Shown here one piece after another: positions 1-7,723 of a DNA stretch of 42,209 nt. Source of the stretch: an uncultured Alcanivorax sp. (GTDB lineage: Bacteria > Pseudomonadota > Gammaproteobacteria > Pseudomonadales > Alcanivoracaceae); assembly GCA_913055795.1 (NCBI GenBank), contig CAJXLA010000009.1, positions 1 to 42,209 on the forward strand. The letters are read 5' to 3'. Both the position numbers and the translations under genes were made by a program. Within the stretch, counting starts at the first letter, position 1; each line of letters opens with the position of its first letter. The notes beneath the pieces were generated by a model. It had not been told where the DNA came from. It worked only from the letters and a program-made list of their open reading frames with translations, and made no database searches.

Positions 1-77
1 GCGCGAGGCGCGAGGCGCGAGGCGCGAGGCGCGAGGCGCGAGGCGCGAGGCGCGAGGCGCGAGGCGCGAGGCGCGAG
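1..77. repeat. Heptanucleotide tandem array, 11 copies of GCGCGAG
   Basis: Eleven uninterrupted perfect copies of the 7-base unit GCGCGAG (CTCGCGC on the other strand) run from the first base to position 77, so the array may continue outside the window. The unit belongs to the same CTCGNNC family as the shorter degenerate arrays at 191-211, 334-368, 10049-10083 and 18727-18800. No open frame or terminator is associated with it here. Confidence 0.95.
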
Positions 78-190
78 CAGGATGTCCTTGCTGCGGTGAA
101 GAGTGTCAAACGGTTCCGGTTGGGAGCCTGGAAGCGGTAGCTGACCCGATCCCCTGCAAAGGAAGAGCGCGTTCTACGGTTTTCTTGCGC

Positions 191-211
191 CTCGACCCTC
201 GCCCCTTTGCC
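191..211. repeat. Short CTCGNNC heptamer array
   Basis: Two CTCGNNC heptamers (ctcgacc, ctcgccc) are followed by a ctttgcc unit in the same seven-base phase. The ending with a CTTT heptamer matches the arrays at 334-368 and 18767-18800. Confidence 0.6.
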
Positions 212-222
212 AGTCAATCCGA

Positions 223-281
223 AAGGTGCGCACAGCGCACCCTACAGGAATACGTGCCGTAGGGAGCGCTGTGCGCACCTT
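223..281. repeat. REP-like palindrome, 23-bp arms
   Basis: The arms 223-245 and 259-281 are inverted complements with one mismatch (239/265) around a 13-base loop. The outer 16 bases of each arm are perfect (AAGGTGCGCACAGCGC and its complement). It has no T-run and is not directly next to a stop codon, so it looks like a dispersed REP-type intergenic element rather than a terminator. Confidence 0.85.
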
Positions 282-333
282 CACGCAAGGTATAAAAAAG
301 CCGATCCAGAACACAAACTTTGATTTCTTCTTC

Positions 334-368
334 CTCGCTCCTCGGCCCTCGCACCTCGCTCCTTTTCG
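334..368. repeat. CTCGNNC heptamer array beside the DUF2452 stop codon
   Basis: Four in-phase heptamers (ctcgctc, ctcggcc, ctcgcac, ctcgctc) end in cttttcg. They lie two bases from the stop codon of the minus-strand gene that ends at 370. Positions 1-5 (CTCG and the final C position) are conserved while the two inner bases vary. Confidence 0.85.
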
Positions 369-369
369 C

Positions 370-966
370 TTATCCTGCCTCCTCCCCGGAACGAGCCTCT
401 CCTGACGATTGATCGGGCAGTACGCCCTGCGCCTGCTCGTACGTCATCTGCTTGATGCCCGATTTCTCCATGGACACGCCCAGTGAATGCGCCAGCGCGA
501 AGGCGTAGGCGCGGCGATAGAAGCCGAAATCCTTGCGGTGGCCGGGCAGGATATCCTCGACCGCTTCGGCCTCTTCCAGCTGCTGTTCAAAGGCGTTTTT
601 CTTGTCCTGGAGGTATTGAATCAGTTCCTCGTCCTCGGAGGCCTCCTCGGACAATTCCAGGGTCCAGGTGATGTCCTCGTGCAGCATGCACTCGCCGATA
701 AACTGGCCATATTGTTCCGGACCCCACTCATGGGGGCCAATGGGCGAGAGCCAGAAGCGCTCGTTCTTGCGGTAGAGCCAGTAGGAGCGTCCGGCCACCG
801 CCTTGAACTTGAACTCGCTTTCCAGCACGAACAGAGAGGTGAACAGCTCGTTGGAGATCTGTTCGATGTGCTTGGCCGGTACATGCTGCGCCGCCGCGCG
901 TACGCTCGACAGCTGCGCGAGTACCGGGACGAGGCCCTTGCCCTGTGGATTGGGATTTTCCGGCAT
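370..966 (-). CDS. DUF2452 family protein
   Basis: This 198-residue soluble protein has no signal peptide or membrane segment. The N-terminus (MPENPNPQGKGLVP...) and overall length resemble the DUF2452 family of proteobacterial proteins, whose function is unknown; I assign this from memory of the family. The middle is aromatic-rich (SYWLYRK, RFWLSPIGPHEWG), followed by an acidic, helix-forming section (residues about 105-140) and a short charged tail. The start codon is ATG at 966. A candidate -10 (TACAAT on the minus strand, 1016-1011) lies about 45 bases upstream, in the space shared with the divergent adenylate cyclase gene. The stop at 370 abuts a heptamer array. No biochemical role can be given. 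Confidence 0.7.
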   Translation of the reverse strand: MPENPNPQGKGLVPVLAQLSSVRAAAQHVPAKHIEQISNELFTSLFVLESEFKFKAVAGRSYWLYRKNERFWLSPIGPHEWGPEQYGQFIGECMLHEDITWTLELSEEASEDEELIQYLQDKKNAFEQQLEEAEAVEDILPGHRKDFGFYRRAYAFALAHSLGVSMEKSGIKQMTYEQAQGVLPDQSSGEARSGEEAG

Positions 967-1073
967 GAATAAATCGGTACAGTTGTACGGGATGCTTCAA
1001 TCGGAGCGCGATTGTAACCCAAAAGCCCGGCCCCGTCCCGGCGGGGACGCCGGACGGCGCCGAAGCAGGCCCC

Positions 1074-1080
1074 GGAGGAG
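1074..1080 (+). promoter_or_regulatory. Shine-Dalgarno site that fixes a TTG start
   Basis: GGAGGAG lies six bases before TTG at 1087. It is the only strong ribosome-binding site near the beginning of the cyclase frame and supports the TTG initiation codon. Confidence 0.75.
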
Positions 1081-1086
1081 GGCGAC

Positions 1087-2382
1087 TTGTCCAACAATAA
1101 TCGGGAAAACGAGGCCGCCGGCACGGCGGAGCCCGGCCTGAGCCGCTATCTGCGCAAACCGGACGCGCGCTTCTGGCTGGAGCTGCTGAGCCCGCCGCCC
1201 GTGGCCGGCGCGGCGGCGGCCGTGCGCCGACGCCGGGTAACCCGTTTCGCACTGGGCGTGGCCACGGTGGTGGCCCTGCTCTACGCGGTCCCCGCGCTCT
1301 TTCTGGTGCCCGAGTCTTTCTGGCCCGGCATTGTGGTGAATGGGCTGGCGGCGGCGTCCTATGGCGTGGGCATGTGGATGGCGTCGCTGGGCCAGCCCAA
1401 TTCCCCCCGGGTGATCCTGATCCTGACCCTGGTGCTGCACAACGGGCTGCTGCTCTGGCTGGTGGGCAATCAGGTGCTGATCGTGGTGTTCGCGCCCCTG
1501 ATCGCGCTGCTGGGGCGGGCGCTGATTCCCGAGCACCGGCGCCTGGGCCGCACCGGCTGCTACGTCATGTCCCTGGTGCTGATCCTGGCCGCGCTGGGCC
1601 CCTGGTTTCCGGGCGTGCTGGATTTCTCGCGGATTCCGCCGGGGCTGACCGCATTCACCCGCTGGACGAATCCGGTGGTGGCCCTGCTCGCAGCGGTGGC
1701 CCTGCTGGCCACCTTCGACAAGGAGGTGCTGCGCAGCGAGGCGGATTTGATCCAGGAACGGGAGCGCTCCGACCGGCTGCTCCATGCCGTGCTACCGCAC
1801 AGCATCGCCGCCGAGCTGCGGCAGCAACAAGGCATGATCGCCCGACGTCATCCCGAAGTGAGCGTGCTCTTCGCCGATATTGTCGGCTTTACGCCCTGGG
1901 CGGCGGAGCGGGATCCGGAAGAGGTCATTGAACTGCTGGAGCGGATCTTTTCCCGGTTCGATGACGAGGTTCAGCGTCTGGGCGCCGAAAAGATCAAGAC
2001 CATTGGTGATGCCTATATGGCGGTATCGGGCGCGCCCGAGCCACGAGCCGATCATGCCGAGGTGATCGCTCGTCTGGCCCGGGGTTTTCTCGATGCATTA
2101 CAACAGATCCGCGAGGAAACCGGACTGGATCTGGATGTGCGTGTGGGCATTCACACCGGCCCGGTCATTGCCGGTGTGATCGGTTCCACGCGCTTCAGCT
2201 ATGACGTCTGGGGCGACACCGTGAACACCGCCAGCCGGATGGAATCGTCCGGCGAAGCGGGCCGGATCCAGATCACCGCCGCCACGCGCGAAGCGCTCGA
2301 CGAGAATTTTGTCTGCCATCCGCGCGGGGAGGTGGAGGTCAAAGGGAAAGGTTTGCTTTCCACTTGGTGGTTGGAAGACTAG
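1087..2382 (+). CDS. Membrane-bound class III adenylate cyclase
   Basis: The product makes cyclic AMP from ATP. The 431-residue protein has about six hydrophobic segments between residues 52 and 208, then a coiled linker (RERSDRLLHAVLP) typical of receptor-type cyclases, then one catalytic domain (about 255-431). The catalytic residues are all visible: metal ligands D264 (FADIVGF) and D308 (KTIGD), the adenine-specifying pair K304 and D373 (YDVWG), and the transition-state pair N380/R384 (NTASR). K and D at the specificity positions predict ATP rather than GTP. The start is TTG at 1087, supported by GGAGGAG six bases upstream; no suitable ATG is near. No sensor domain other than the membrane part is present. 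It is divergent from the DUF2452 gene, and its stop codon overlaps an AGACGAA repeat array. Confidence 0.93.
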   Translation: MSNNNRENEAAGTAEPGLSRYLRKPDARFWLELLSPPPVAGAAAAVRRRRVTRFALGVATVVALLYAVPALFLVPESFWPGIVVNGLAAASYGVGMWMASLGQPNSPRVILILTLVLHNGLLLWLVGNQVLIVVFAPLIALLGRALIPEHRRLGRTGCYVMSLVLILAALGPWFPGVLDFSRIPPGLTAFTRWTNPVVALLAAVALLATFDKEVLRSEADLIQERERSDRLLHAVLPHSIAAELRQQQGMIARRHPEVSVLFADIVGFTPWAAERDPEEVIELLERIFSRFDDEVQRLGAEKIKTIGDAYMAVSGAPEPRADHAEVIARLARGFLDALQQIREETGLDLDVRVGIHTGPVIAGVIGSTRFSYDVWGDTVNTASRMESSGEAGRIQITAATREALDENFVCHPRGEVEVKGKGLLSTWWLED

Positions 2383-2403
2383 ACGAAAGACGAAAGACGA
2401 AAG
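2381..2403. repeat. AGACGAA heptamer array, 3 copies
   Basis: There are three perfect AGACGAA units plus two further bases. The first unit begins inside the TAG stop codon (2380-2382) of the adenylate cyclase. The period is again seven bases, although the unit is unrelated to the CTCGNNC family. Confidence 0.85.
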
Positions 2404-2480
2404 AAAGCAACACACTCTCTGGCCCACCCGACTGTCAAGCGCCTGAATCAACTCCGCATTGCCTGACCCCAAGAAAGCAA

Positions 2481-2497
2481 GGGCGCCGAAGGCGCCC
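2481..2497 (-). terminator. UUCG-type terminator hairpin
   Basis: A perfect seven-base stem (GGGCGCC / GGCGCCC) has a GAA loop on the plus strand. On the minus strand the apex reads C-TTCG-G, a stable tetraloop, and a T-rich stretch (TTGCTTTCTT) follows. It lies 34 bases past the stop of the 3D-domain lipoprotein. On the plus strand it is followed by ATTATTTCTTT, so it may also end cyclase transcripts. Confidence 0.75.
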
Positions 2498-2530
2498 TGC
2501 ATTATTTCTTTCCGCTTGGGTCTTTCAGCT

Positions 2531-2935
2531 TTATTCTTCCGTTGGCGGATTCGTCCAGTGAATGGTGACGGTTTTCTTGCCCCATTCCAGCGCCTTTTCC
2601 TTGTCCTTGCCCATGAAGATGTCGATCTTTTTCTTCCAGCGCTTGTTCATCTTGTCGCGTACGATATAGGTGCCGTCCAGACCCTCGATCCTGACTTCGG
2701 TCTTGTGGTCCAGGCCCTCGTCGATGAGATCGCGCGAGACGGCAATGGCCTTCATGCCCGGCTCGAGCTGATCGCCCCAGGCGGCGAGCCCCACATTGCC
2801 CTTCTTGGTTTCGTCCTCGGCCATGGTATAGGCGGTGGCGGTGACTTCCATGGTTTGCGGGCCTTCGCCGCGGCCGCAGCCCAGCAGCACGAGCGGCAGA
2901 GTCAGCATCAGGCCCCGACGCAGGATGGCTTTCAT
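2531..2935 (-). CDS. 3D-domain lipoprotein
   Basis: The 134-residue protein begins with a lipoprotein signal (MKAILRRG...LPLVLLGC, Cys about 20), so it is probably anchored in the envelope. The mature part matches the 3D (three-Asp) domain found at the C-terminus of MltA and in stationary-phase or cell-wall proteins: it starts VTATAYT, carries Asp in the YIVRDKM segment and in KKIDIFMG, and ends with EWGKKTV. In 3D domains the aspartates form the presumed active site; a role in peptidoglycan or polysaccharide binding or cleavage is inferred. The frame is open further upstream, but ATG at 2935 is chosen because it starts the signal peptide and has GGAG at proper spacing. It lies 70 bases downstream of bioD and could be cotranscribed. 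Confidence 0.82.
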   Translation of the reverse strand: MKAILRRGLMLTLPLVLLGCGRGEGPQTMEVTATAYTMAEDETKKGNVGLAAWGDQLEPGMKAIAVSRDLIDEGLDHKTEVRIEGLDGTYIVRDKMNKRWKKKIDIFMGKDKEKALEWGKKTVTIHWTNPPTEE

Positions 2936-3005
2936 CAGGGACTCCTTTTTGAAGTACAGCAGGCAGGAAAACCCGATCGGCGTCAAGCCGGGGTGAATGC
3001 GCGGA

Positions 3006-3653
3006 TCAGGTCCGGCCCGTGCGCCCCAGGCAGGGCGCGTGCAGCATGGCTTCCAGGGTTTGGACATTCTCTTCGCCGGCAGTCATGTCCCCGTGCAGGA
3101 AGTTGGCGATCCAGCCGGCCAGTTCCAGGCCGTCGCGGCGGATGGCTTCGGCGGTGAGCAGGGCGTGATTCAGACAACCCAGTTCCATGCCCACCACCAG
3201 GATCACGGGCAGCTCGAGCCGCAGGGCCAGATCGGCCAGGGTCTCGCGTTGGTTGATGGGCACATACCAGCCGCCCGCGCCTTCCACCAGCACCAGATCC
3301 GCCTTCTGCGTCATGAGGGCGCCGTTGACATAGCCGGCCAGGCGTTCGGCGGTCAGGTTCATGCCCTGGCGTTGCGCCAGGATGTGCGGCGCCACCGGTT
3401 CGCGGAAGGCCACCGGATTGACCCGATCATAGTCCAGCTTGATCGAGGCGGCTTCGAGCAGGGCCTCGGCATCTTCATTGCGCAGCCCGTGGGCGGTGTC
3501 CTCGCTGCCGGCGGCAATGGGCTTGAGCCCGTAACACGACCAACCAGCCTCGCGCGCCGCTTGCAGCAGCCGGACACTCACCCAGGTTTTGCCCACATCG
3601 GTATTGGTGCCGGTGACGAAATAGCGACCGCGCAGTGCACTCAGGCCTTGCAT
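3006..3653 (-). CDS. bioD: Dethiobiotin synthetase BioD
   Basis: This enzyme closes the ureido ring of dethiobiotin from diaminopelargonic acid, CO2 and ATP, the penultimate step of biotin synthesis. The 215-residue protein has the P-loop FVTGTNTDVGKT (residues 12-23) and the family motifs GLKPIAAG and VEGAGGWYVP. It is close to the usual length of about 225, with a short C-terminus. It is the last bio gene of the operon, and its start overlaps the end of bioC by 13 bases, suggesting translational coupling. bioA, which supplies its substrate, is not in this window. Confidence 0.96.
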   Translation of the reverse strand: MQGLSALRGRYFVTGTNTDVGKTWVSVRLLQAAREAGWSCYGLKPIAAGSEDTAHGLRNEDAEALLEAASIKLDYDRVNPVAFREPVAPHILAQRQGMNLTAERLAGYVNGALMTQKADLVLVEGAGGWYVPINQRETLADLALRLELPVILVVGMELGCLNHALLTAEAIRRDGLELAGWIANFLHGDMTAGEENVQTLEAMLHAPCLGRTGRT

Positions 3654-4441
3654 GATTGTTCCTCCTTTTCCGCCACCATGTGCAGCACCTGCCAGGTCAG
3701 TGGCAGTCCGGCCTCGGTCCGACGCCGCTCATAGGCGTCCACCAACCGGCGGAAACGGCGCCGGCCGGTCAGGCCGGTCTCGCCCGGACGATCCACCCGG
3801 TGCGCGCCCGTATTCCGCAGCATGCGGGCAATAGCCCCTACGTCCGGATAATAACGGCGACGGATTTCCGGGTGCCATGCACGGATTTGCAGGCCGCTAC
3901 GCTCAAGCGCCTGGCGCCAGGTCTGCGGCGTGGCCAGTTCATTGACGTGAATCCCGGTATCCACTTCCGCCCAGCTGGCCTGGAGCTCCTGCAGGCTGCC
4001 GGCTACGGGCACGCTCACCGCCAGCACACCCTCCGAGCGCAGCGCGCGCGCCAGCTGCGCTACCACCTTCGCCGGGCGTGCACTCCACTGCAACGCAAAG
4101 CAAGAGTACACCAGCGCCAGCCGCTCGTCGGCCAGGGGCAGCGCTTCCAGATCCGCGGCTACGGGCGCGAAATCCGGGCCCAGGCGCTGCCGCGCCAGGG
4201 CCTGACGGAGCATGGGCTCGGCGATGTCCAGCGCCAGCCAGCGCCGGTCGGGCCAGCGGCGGATCAGTTGCCGGGCCAGCGGCGCCGTGCCCGCGCCCAG
4301 ATCCACCGCCGGACCGGGCGGCAGCGCATCCGGCACCAGCGCGGCCAGGGCCTCGCCGGCCTCGAATTGAAGCTCGGCGTGATCATCATAGGTGGCGGCG
4401 GCCCGGCCGAAGGCCGCGCCCACGGCCCGGCTAGACAGCAT
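3641..4441 (-). CDS. bioC: Malonyl-ACP O-methyltransferase BioC
   Basis: BioC methylates malonyl-ACP with S-adenosylmethionine so that fatty-acid synthesis can build the pimeloyl chain of biotin. The 266-residue protein begins near MLSSRAVGAAFGRAAATYD, typical of BioC, and has the SAM-binding motif VDLGAGTAPLA and the LALDIAEPML acidic loop. ATG at 4441 is preferred to the upstream frame extension, which reads as out-of-family sequence overlapping bioH; with this start the overlap with bioH is 11 bases. The gene lies between bioH and bioD in the operon. The demethylating partner BioH is encoded immediately upstream. Confidence 0.95.
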   Translation of the reverse strand: MLSSRAVGAAFGRAAATYDDHAELQFEAGEALAALVPDALPPGPAVDLGAGTAPLARQLIRRWPDRRWLALDIAEPMLRQALARQRLGPDFAPVAADLEALPLADERLALVYSCFALQWSARPAKVVAQLARALRSEGVLAVSVPVAGSLQELQASWAEVDTGIHVNELATPQTWRQALERSGLQIRAWHPEIRRRYYPDVGAIARMLRNTGAHRVDRPGETGLTGRRRFRRLVDAYERRRTEAGLPLTWQVLHMVAEKEEQSCKA

Positions 4442-5249
4442 GAAGGACTCCGTGGTCGCGGTAGAAGTCCAGCAGGGCCCGGGTGAAGAGATCGGGCGTG
4501 GAGACAAAGGGCACATGGGCCACATCGCGCAGCAACGCCAGCTGAATGCCGGGCGCGAGTTGTTCCAGTTCGGCCATGACGGCCGCGGGTACGAGGTTGT
4601 CGTTCTCCCCGAAGAGCATAAGCGCCGGCGGTTGGAGTTGCGGCAGTTCGGCGCGCAGATCCGTGTCCCGCAGGATCTCCAGGCCGCCGCGCAGCGCCCG
4701 CTGGGCGGGCAGGCCGCAGAAATAGAGAATCTCTTTCAGCAGTTCCACATCCGCGCGCATGGTGGCACTGCCCTTGCAGTTGAGCGCGAGAAAGCGCACC
4801 AGGGTGCCTTCGTAGTCTTCCTCCATGAGTTCGGCGAACTTGGCCAGGATGTCGGGTTTCATGGCCGTGGGCCAGTCGTCGGAGGCGGTAAAGCGCGGGG
4901 TGGTGGCCACCGTGGCCAGCGACTGCACGCGTTGCGGTTCGTCCAGCGCGATCTTCAGCGCCACCAGCCCGCCCAGGGACCAGCCCAGCAGATGGCAGCG
5001 TTCGGGCAGCACCCGCCGGATCTGGCCCGCCACGAAATCCAGATCATAGTCCCCGTTGGGCAGCGGACTCTGCCCCATGCCGGGCAGATCGATCACGGTG
5101 ACCCGGAAGTGCTCCAGCAACGCGGGCATGATGGGGTCCCAGGCAATGGAGTGCAGGCCCCAGCCATGGAGCAGGACCAGATCCTCCGCCGCGTCGTTGT
5201 CGACACCGGTGGGCTTGTAGATATTGTGGAAAGGGATCAGCGCCGTCAT
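4431..5249 (-). CDS. bioH: Pimeloyl-ACP methyl ester carboxylesterase BioH
   Basis: BioH removes the methyl group from pimeloyl-ACP methyl ester, ending chain elongation and giving BioF its substrate. The 272-residue alpha/beta hydrolase shows the nucleophile elbow GWSLGG (S91), the catalytic Asp in FGENDN (D217), His in DVAHVPF (H245), and the oxyanion HGWG motif (29-32). ATG at 5249 has GGAGG about seven bases upstream. The frame runs open 75 bases farther upstream, but that part lies in the repeat-containing spacer. A 144-base gap with a REP-like palindrome separates it from bioF, the only real gap inside the operon. Confidence 0.95.
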   Translation of the reverse strand: MTALIPFHNIYKPTGVDNDAAEDLVLLHGWGLHSIAWDPIMPALLEHFRVTVIDLPGMGQSPLPNGDYDLDFVAGQIRRVLPERCHLLGWSLGGLVALKIALDEPQRVQSLATVATTPRFTASDDWPTAMKPDILAKFAELMEEDYEGTLVRFLALNCKGSATMRADVELLKEILYFCGLPAQRALRGGLEILRDTDLRAELPQLQPPALMLFGENDNLVPAAVMAELEQLAPGIQLALLRDVAHVPFVSTPDLFTRALLDFYRDHGVLHAV

Positions 5250-5311
5250 GGACGCACCCTCCGGGCTTCGCGTACCGTAATGAATGGCGCCCCCTCCGCA
5301 TGGATCCAGAT

Positions 5312-5380
5312 GTGGGAGGCGCATCCCTGCGCCGACCGGCCAGGAGGAATGAGCGGTCGCGGCAGGGATGCCGCTCCCAC
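5312..5380. repeat. REP-like palindrome inside the bio operon
   Basis: The arms 5312-5338 and 5354-5380 pair at 23 of 27 positions around a 15-base loop. The four mismatches are two symmetric GC-versus-CG dinucleotides. There is no T-run. It lies between bioF (ends 5394) and bioH (starts 5249), where it could act as an mRNA-stability or attenuation hairpin. Confidence 0.85.
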
Positions 5381-5393
5381 ATGCGGATTCAAC

Positions 5394-6548
5394 CTATTGG
5401 TGGGCATGATCGAGTGCCTCCAGCAGTGCATCCACATCGGTTTCCTCGTGGGCGGCGGACAGAGTCACGCGCAGCCGGGCGGTGCCCTCGGGTACGGTGG
5501 GTGGCCGGATGGCGGTCACCAGACAACCCTGCTCACGCAGTTTGTCACTGATTCGCAGGGCCGTTTCGTCGTCGCCCACCTGAAGGGGCTGAATGGGTGT
5601 GGCCGAAGGCATGAGCTGGTACCCCCGTTCAGCAGCTCCCGCGCGGAAACGGCTGATCAGGGTCTGCAAGTGCTCACGTCGCCAGGCCTCGCCGCGTGCC
5701 AGCTCCAGGCTCTTCAGGGTGGCGGCGGCCACCGCCGGCGGTAGCGCCGTGGTGTAGATGTAGGTGCGCGCGAACTGGATCAGGGTCTCGATCAGCGCTT
5801 CGTCGCCGGCGACAAAGGCGCCGCCGGTGCCGAAAGCCTTGCCCAGGGTGCCCACCAGTACGGGCACCCGCTCACCCTCGCCCGTGGTCTCGACCAGACC
5901 ACCACCGCCTTCGCCCAGCACGCCCAGTCCGTGGGCGTCATCCACCATGAGCCCGGCGCCGTGCGCCTCGCAGGTATCCGCCAGCTCCGCCAGGGGCGCG
6001 GCATCGCCATCCATGCTGAAAACGCCGTCTGTAACCACCAACTGACGGCCCTGGCCGCCCGCGAGTTTGCTTGCCAGATGGGCGCTCTGGGCGTGCGCGT
6101 ACCGGCGGAAACGGGCACCGCTCAGCAGGCCGGCATCCAGCAGGGAAGCGTGGTTGAGCCGGTCTTCCAGCACGGTATCGCCCCGGCCCACCAGCGCCGA
6201 CACCGCGCCCAGGTTGGCCATGTAGCCGGTGGAGAACAGCAATGCCCGTTCACGACCGGTGAAATCCGCCAGCGCCTCTTCCAGTTCATGATGGGGGCGC
6301 TGGTGACCGCAGACGAGATGAGAGGCGCCGCTGCCGGCACCGTAGTGCTCGGCACCCGTGCGCAGCGCGGCCACCACGTCCGGGTGGTTGGCCAGCCCCA
6401 GATAGTCGTTGCTGCAGAAATTGCGCCAGCAGCGGCCGTCCACCGTCACCGCGGGCCCGGTGGGGCTGTCCACCGTGCGGCGCTGGCGGTAGCGCTGTTG
6501 CCGGCGCCGTTCGGCCAGCGCCGGCTCCAGATCCCAGGGCAGGCTCAT
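5394..6548 (-). CDS. bioF: 8-amino-7-oxononanoate synthase BioF
   Basis: BioF condenses pimeloyl-ACP with L-alanine in a PLP-dependent decarboxylative reaction, the first step of biotin ring assembly. The 384-residue protein has the alpha-oxoamine synthase features: [10 protein letters not shown] near residue 47, [11 protein letters not shown] (73-82), the PLP-ring partners in DDAHGLGV (D203, H206), and the PLP lysine K237 in [12 protein letters not shown] at 6548 gives the standard length; longer upstream reading enters bioB in another frame. It starts eight bases after the bioB stop and is clearly cotranscribed with it. Confidence 0.97.
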   Translation of the reverse strand: MSLPWDLEPALAERRRQQRYRQRRTVDSPTGPAVTVDGRCWRNFCSNDYLGLANHPDVVAALRTGAEHYGAGSGASHLVCGHQRPHHELEEALADFTGRERALLFSTGYMANLGAVSALVGRGDTVLEDRLNHASLLDAGLLSGARFRRYAHAQSAHLASKLAGGQGRQLVVTDGVFSMDGDAAPLAELADTCEAHGAGLMVDDAHGLGVLGEGGGGLVETTGEGERVPVLVGTLGKAFGTGGAFVAGDEALIETLIQFARTYIYTTALPPAVAAATLKSLELARGEAWRREHLQTLISRFRAGAAERGYQLMPSATPIQPLQVGDDETALRISDKLREQGCLVTAIRPPTVPEGTARLRVTLSAAHEETDVDALLEALDHAHQ

Positions 6549-6556
6549 GGGCCCGC

Positions 6557-7660
6557 TCAGTGCTGGGCTGTCTCGGTCTGTCCACTCTGCAGGGCGTCGT
6601 ACCAGGGCGCGCTCTGCGCCGCCACATCCGCCCGCAGGGCGTGCTCGGTGGACTCGTCCGAGGCCTCGACGCGCGGGTCCAGCGGGTGGATGCCCAGGCG
6701 CTCGAACAACGCCCGGTCGTGCTGCGCTTCCGGGTTGTCCGTGGTCAGCAGCCGTTCGCCGTAGAAGATGGAGTTGGCGCCGGCGAAGAAGCACAGGGCC
6801 TGGGTCTCGTCGTTCATGTCCTCGCGGCCGGCGGACAGGCGCACATGGGCCGCGGGCATGAGAATGCGCGCTACGGCAATGGTGCGGATGAACTCGAAGG
6901 AATCCAGGTCCTCGACGTTTTCCAGGGGCGTACCCGGAATCTTGATGAGCATGTTGATGGGCACGGATTCCGGATGATGCGGCAGGTTCGCCAGCTCCTG
7001 CAGCAACCCGGCGCGGTCGTTGCGCTCTTCGCCCATGCCCACAATGCCGCCACAACAGACCTTCATGCCGGCGTCGCGCACATTGGCCAGGGTCTCCAGC
7101 CGGTCATTGTAGGTGCGGGTGGTAATCACCTGACCGTAGTATTCCGGCGAGGTGTCGAGGTTGTGGTTGTAGTAGTCCAGCCCGGCCTCGGCCAGCTGAT
7201 CCGCATCCTCGCGGGTGAGCATGCCCAGGGTCATGCAGGTTTCCAGGCCCAGCTCTTTAACCTGACGAACCATGTCCAGCACATAGGGCATGTCCTTCTG
7301 GCGGGGACTGCGCCAGGCCGCGCCCATGCAGAAACGCGATGCGCCCAGCTCCCGGGCCGCGCGGGCTTCTTCCAGTACCTTTTCGACTTCCAGCAGCTTT
7401 TCCTTTTCCAGATCCGTGTTGTAGTGACCGGACTGGGGGCAATAGGCGCAGTCCTCGGGGCAGGCGCCGGTTTTGATGGACAGCAGCGTGGAAATCTGCA
7501 CCGCATTGGGGTCAAAGAATTGCCGATGAACCTGGGCGGCACGAAAGATCAGCTCGTTGAAGGGCAGCTGGAAAAGCGCCTCGATTTCGTCGCGATGCCA
7601 GTCATGTCTTACAAGATCCGACGGCTGGGACCTACGTTGCTGGGCCTGCGTATCTGTCAT
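6557..7660 (-). CDS. bioB: Biotin synthase BioB
   Basis: BioB is the radical-SAM enzyme that inserts sulfur into dethiobiotin. The 367-residue protein has the CX3CX2C cluster motif for the SAM 4Fe-4S centre (C67, C71, C74) and the later Cys residues and Arg (e.g. [20 protein letters not shown]) that hold the sacrificial 2Fe-2S cluster. Residues after about 320 form a slightly long, variable tail. ATG at 7660 has GGGGGAG at good spacing; an upstream extension of the frame runs into the promoter and was rejected. It is the first gene of bioBFHCD and divergent from comF. The promoter region carries a BirA-type operator. Confidence 0.97.
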   Translation of the reverse strand: MTDTQAQQRRSQPSDLVRHDWHRDEIEALFQLPFNELIFRAAQVHRQFFDPNAVQISTLLSIKTGACPEDCAYCPQSGHYNTDLEKEKLLEVEKVLEEARAARELGASRFCMGAAWRSPRQKDMPYVLDMVRQVKELGLETCMTLGMLTREDADQLAEAGLDYYNHNLDTSPEYYGQVITTRTYNDRLETLANVRDAGMKVCCGGIVGMGEERNDRAGLLQELANLPHHPESVPINMLIKIPGTPLENVEDLDSFEFIRTIAVARILMPAAHVRLSAGREDMNDETQALCFFAGANSIFYGERLLTTDNPEAQHDRALFERLGIHPLDPRVEASDESTEHALRADVAAQSAPWYDALQSGQTETAQH

Positions 7661-7694
7661 GGTGGGCTCCCCCGGGAATGGCGTAATTGTAAAC

Positions 7695-7723
7695 AGAATA
7701 GATACCGGTCTCATGGCCGTCAA
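7695..7723 (-). promoter_or_regulatory. Predicted bioB promoter
   Basis: On the minus strand, TTGACG (7723-7718) and TATTCT (7700-7695) are separated by 17 bases, a good sigma-70 arrangement. Transcription would start near 7688, about 28 bases before the bioB ATG. The -35 lies in the first codons of the divergent comF gene. Confidence 0.6.

Larger units (their letters stand above)
78..333. other. Intergenic region with repeats, no gene seen
   Basis: This stretch lies between the heptamer array at the window start and the array next to the DUF2452 gene. Positions 78-180 show no convincing coding frame, RNA gene or promoter. The rest holds a short CTCGNNC array (191-211: ctcgacc, ctcgccc, ctttgcc) and a strong palindrome at 223-281. 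It reads as a repeat-accumulating spacer. Confidence 0.6.

Noticed and set aside
1-77. CRISPR array
   Set aside because: The units are seven bases with no spacers and no cas genes occur in the window.
487-972. Plus-strand frame opposite the DUF2452 gene
   Set aside because: The minus-strand product matches a known family and has a normal start; the plus-strand frame is its shadow.
976-990. Palindrome GTACA-GT-TGTAC between the DUF2452 and cyclase genes as a regulator site
   Set aside because: The arms are only five bases and no known regulator motif fits; kept out of the feature list.
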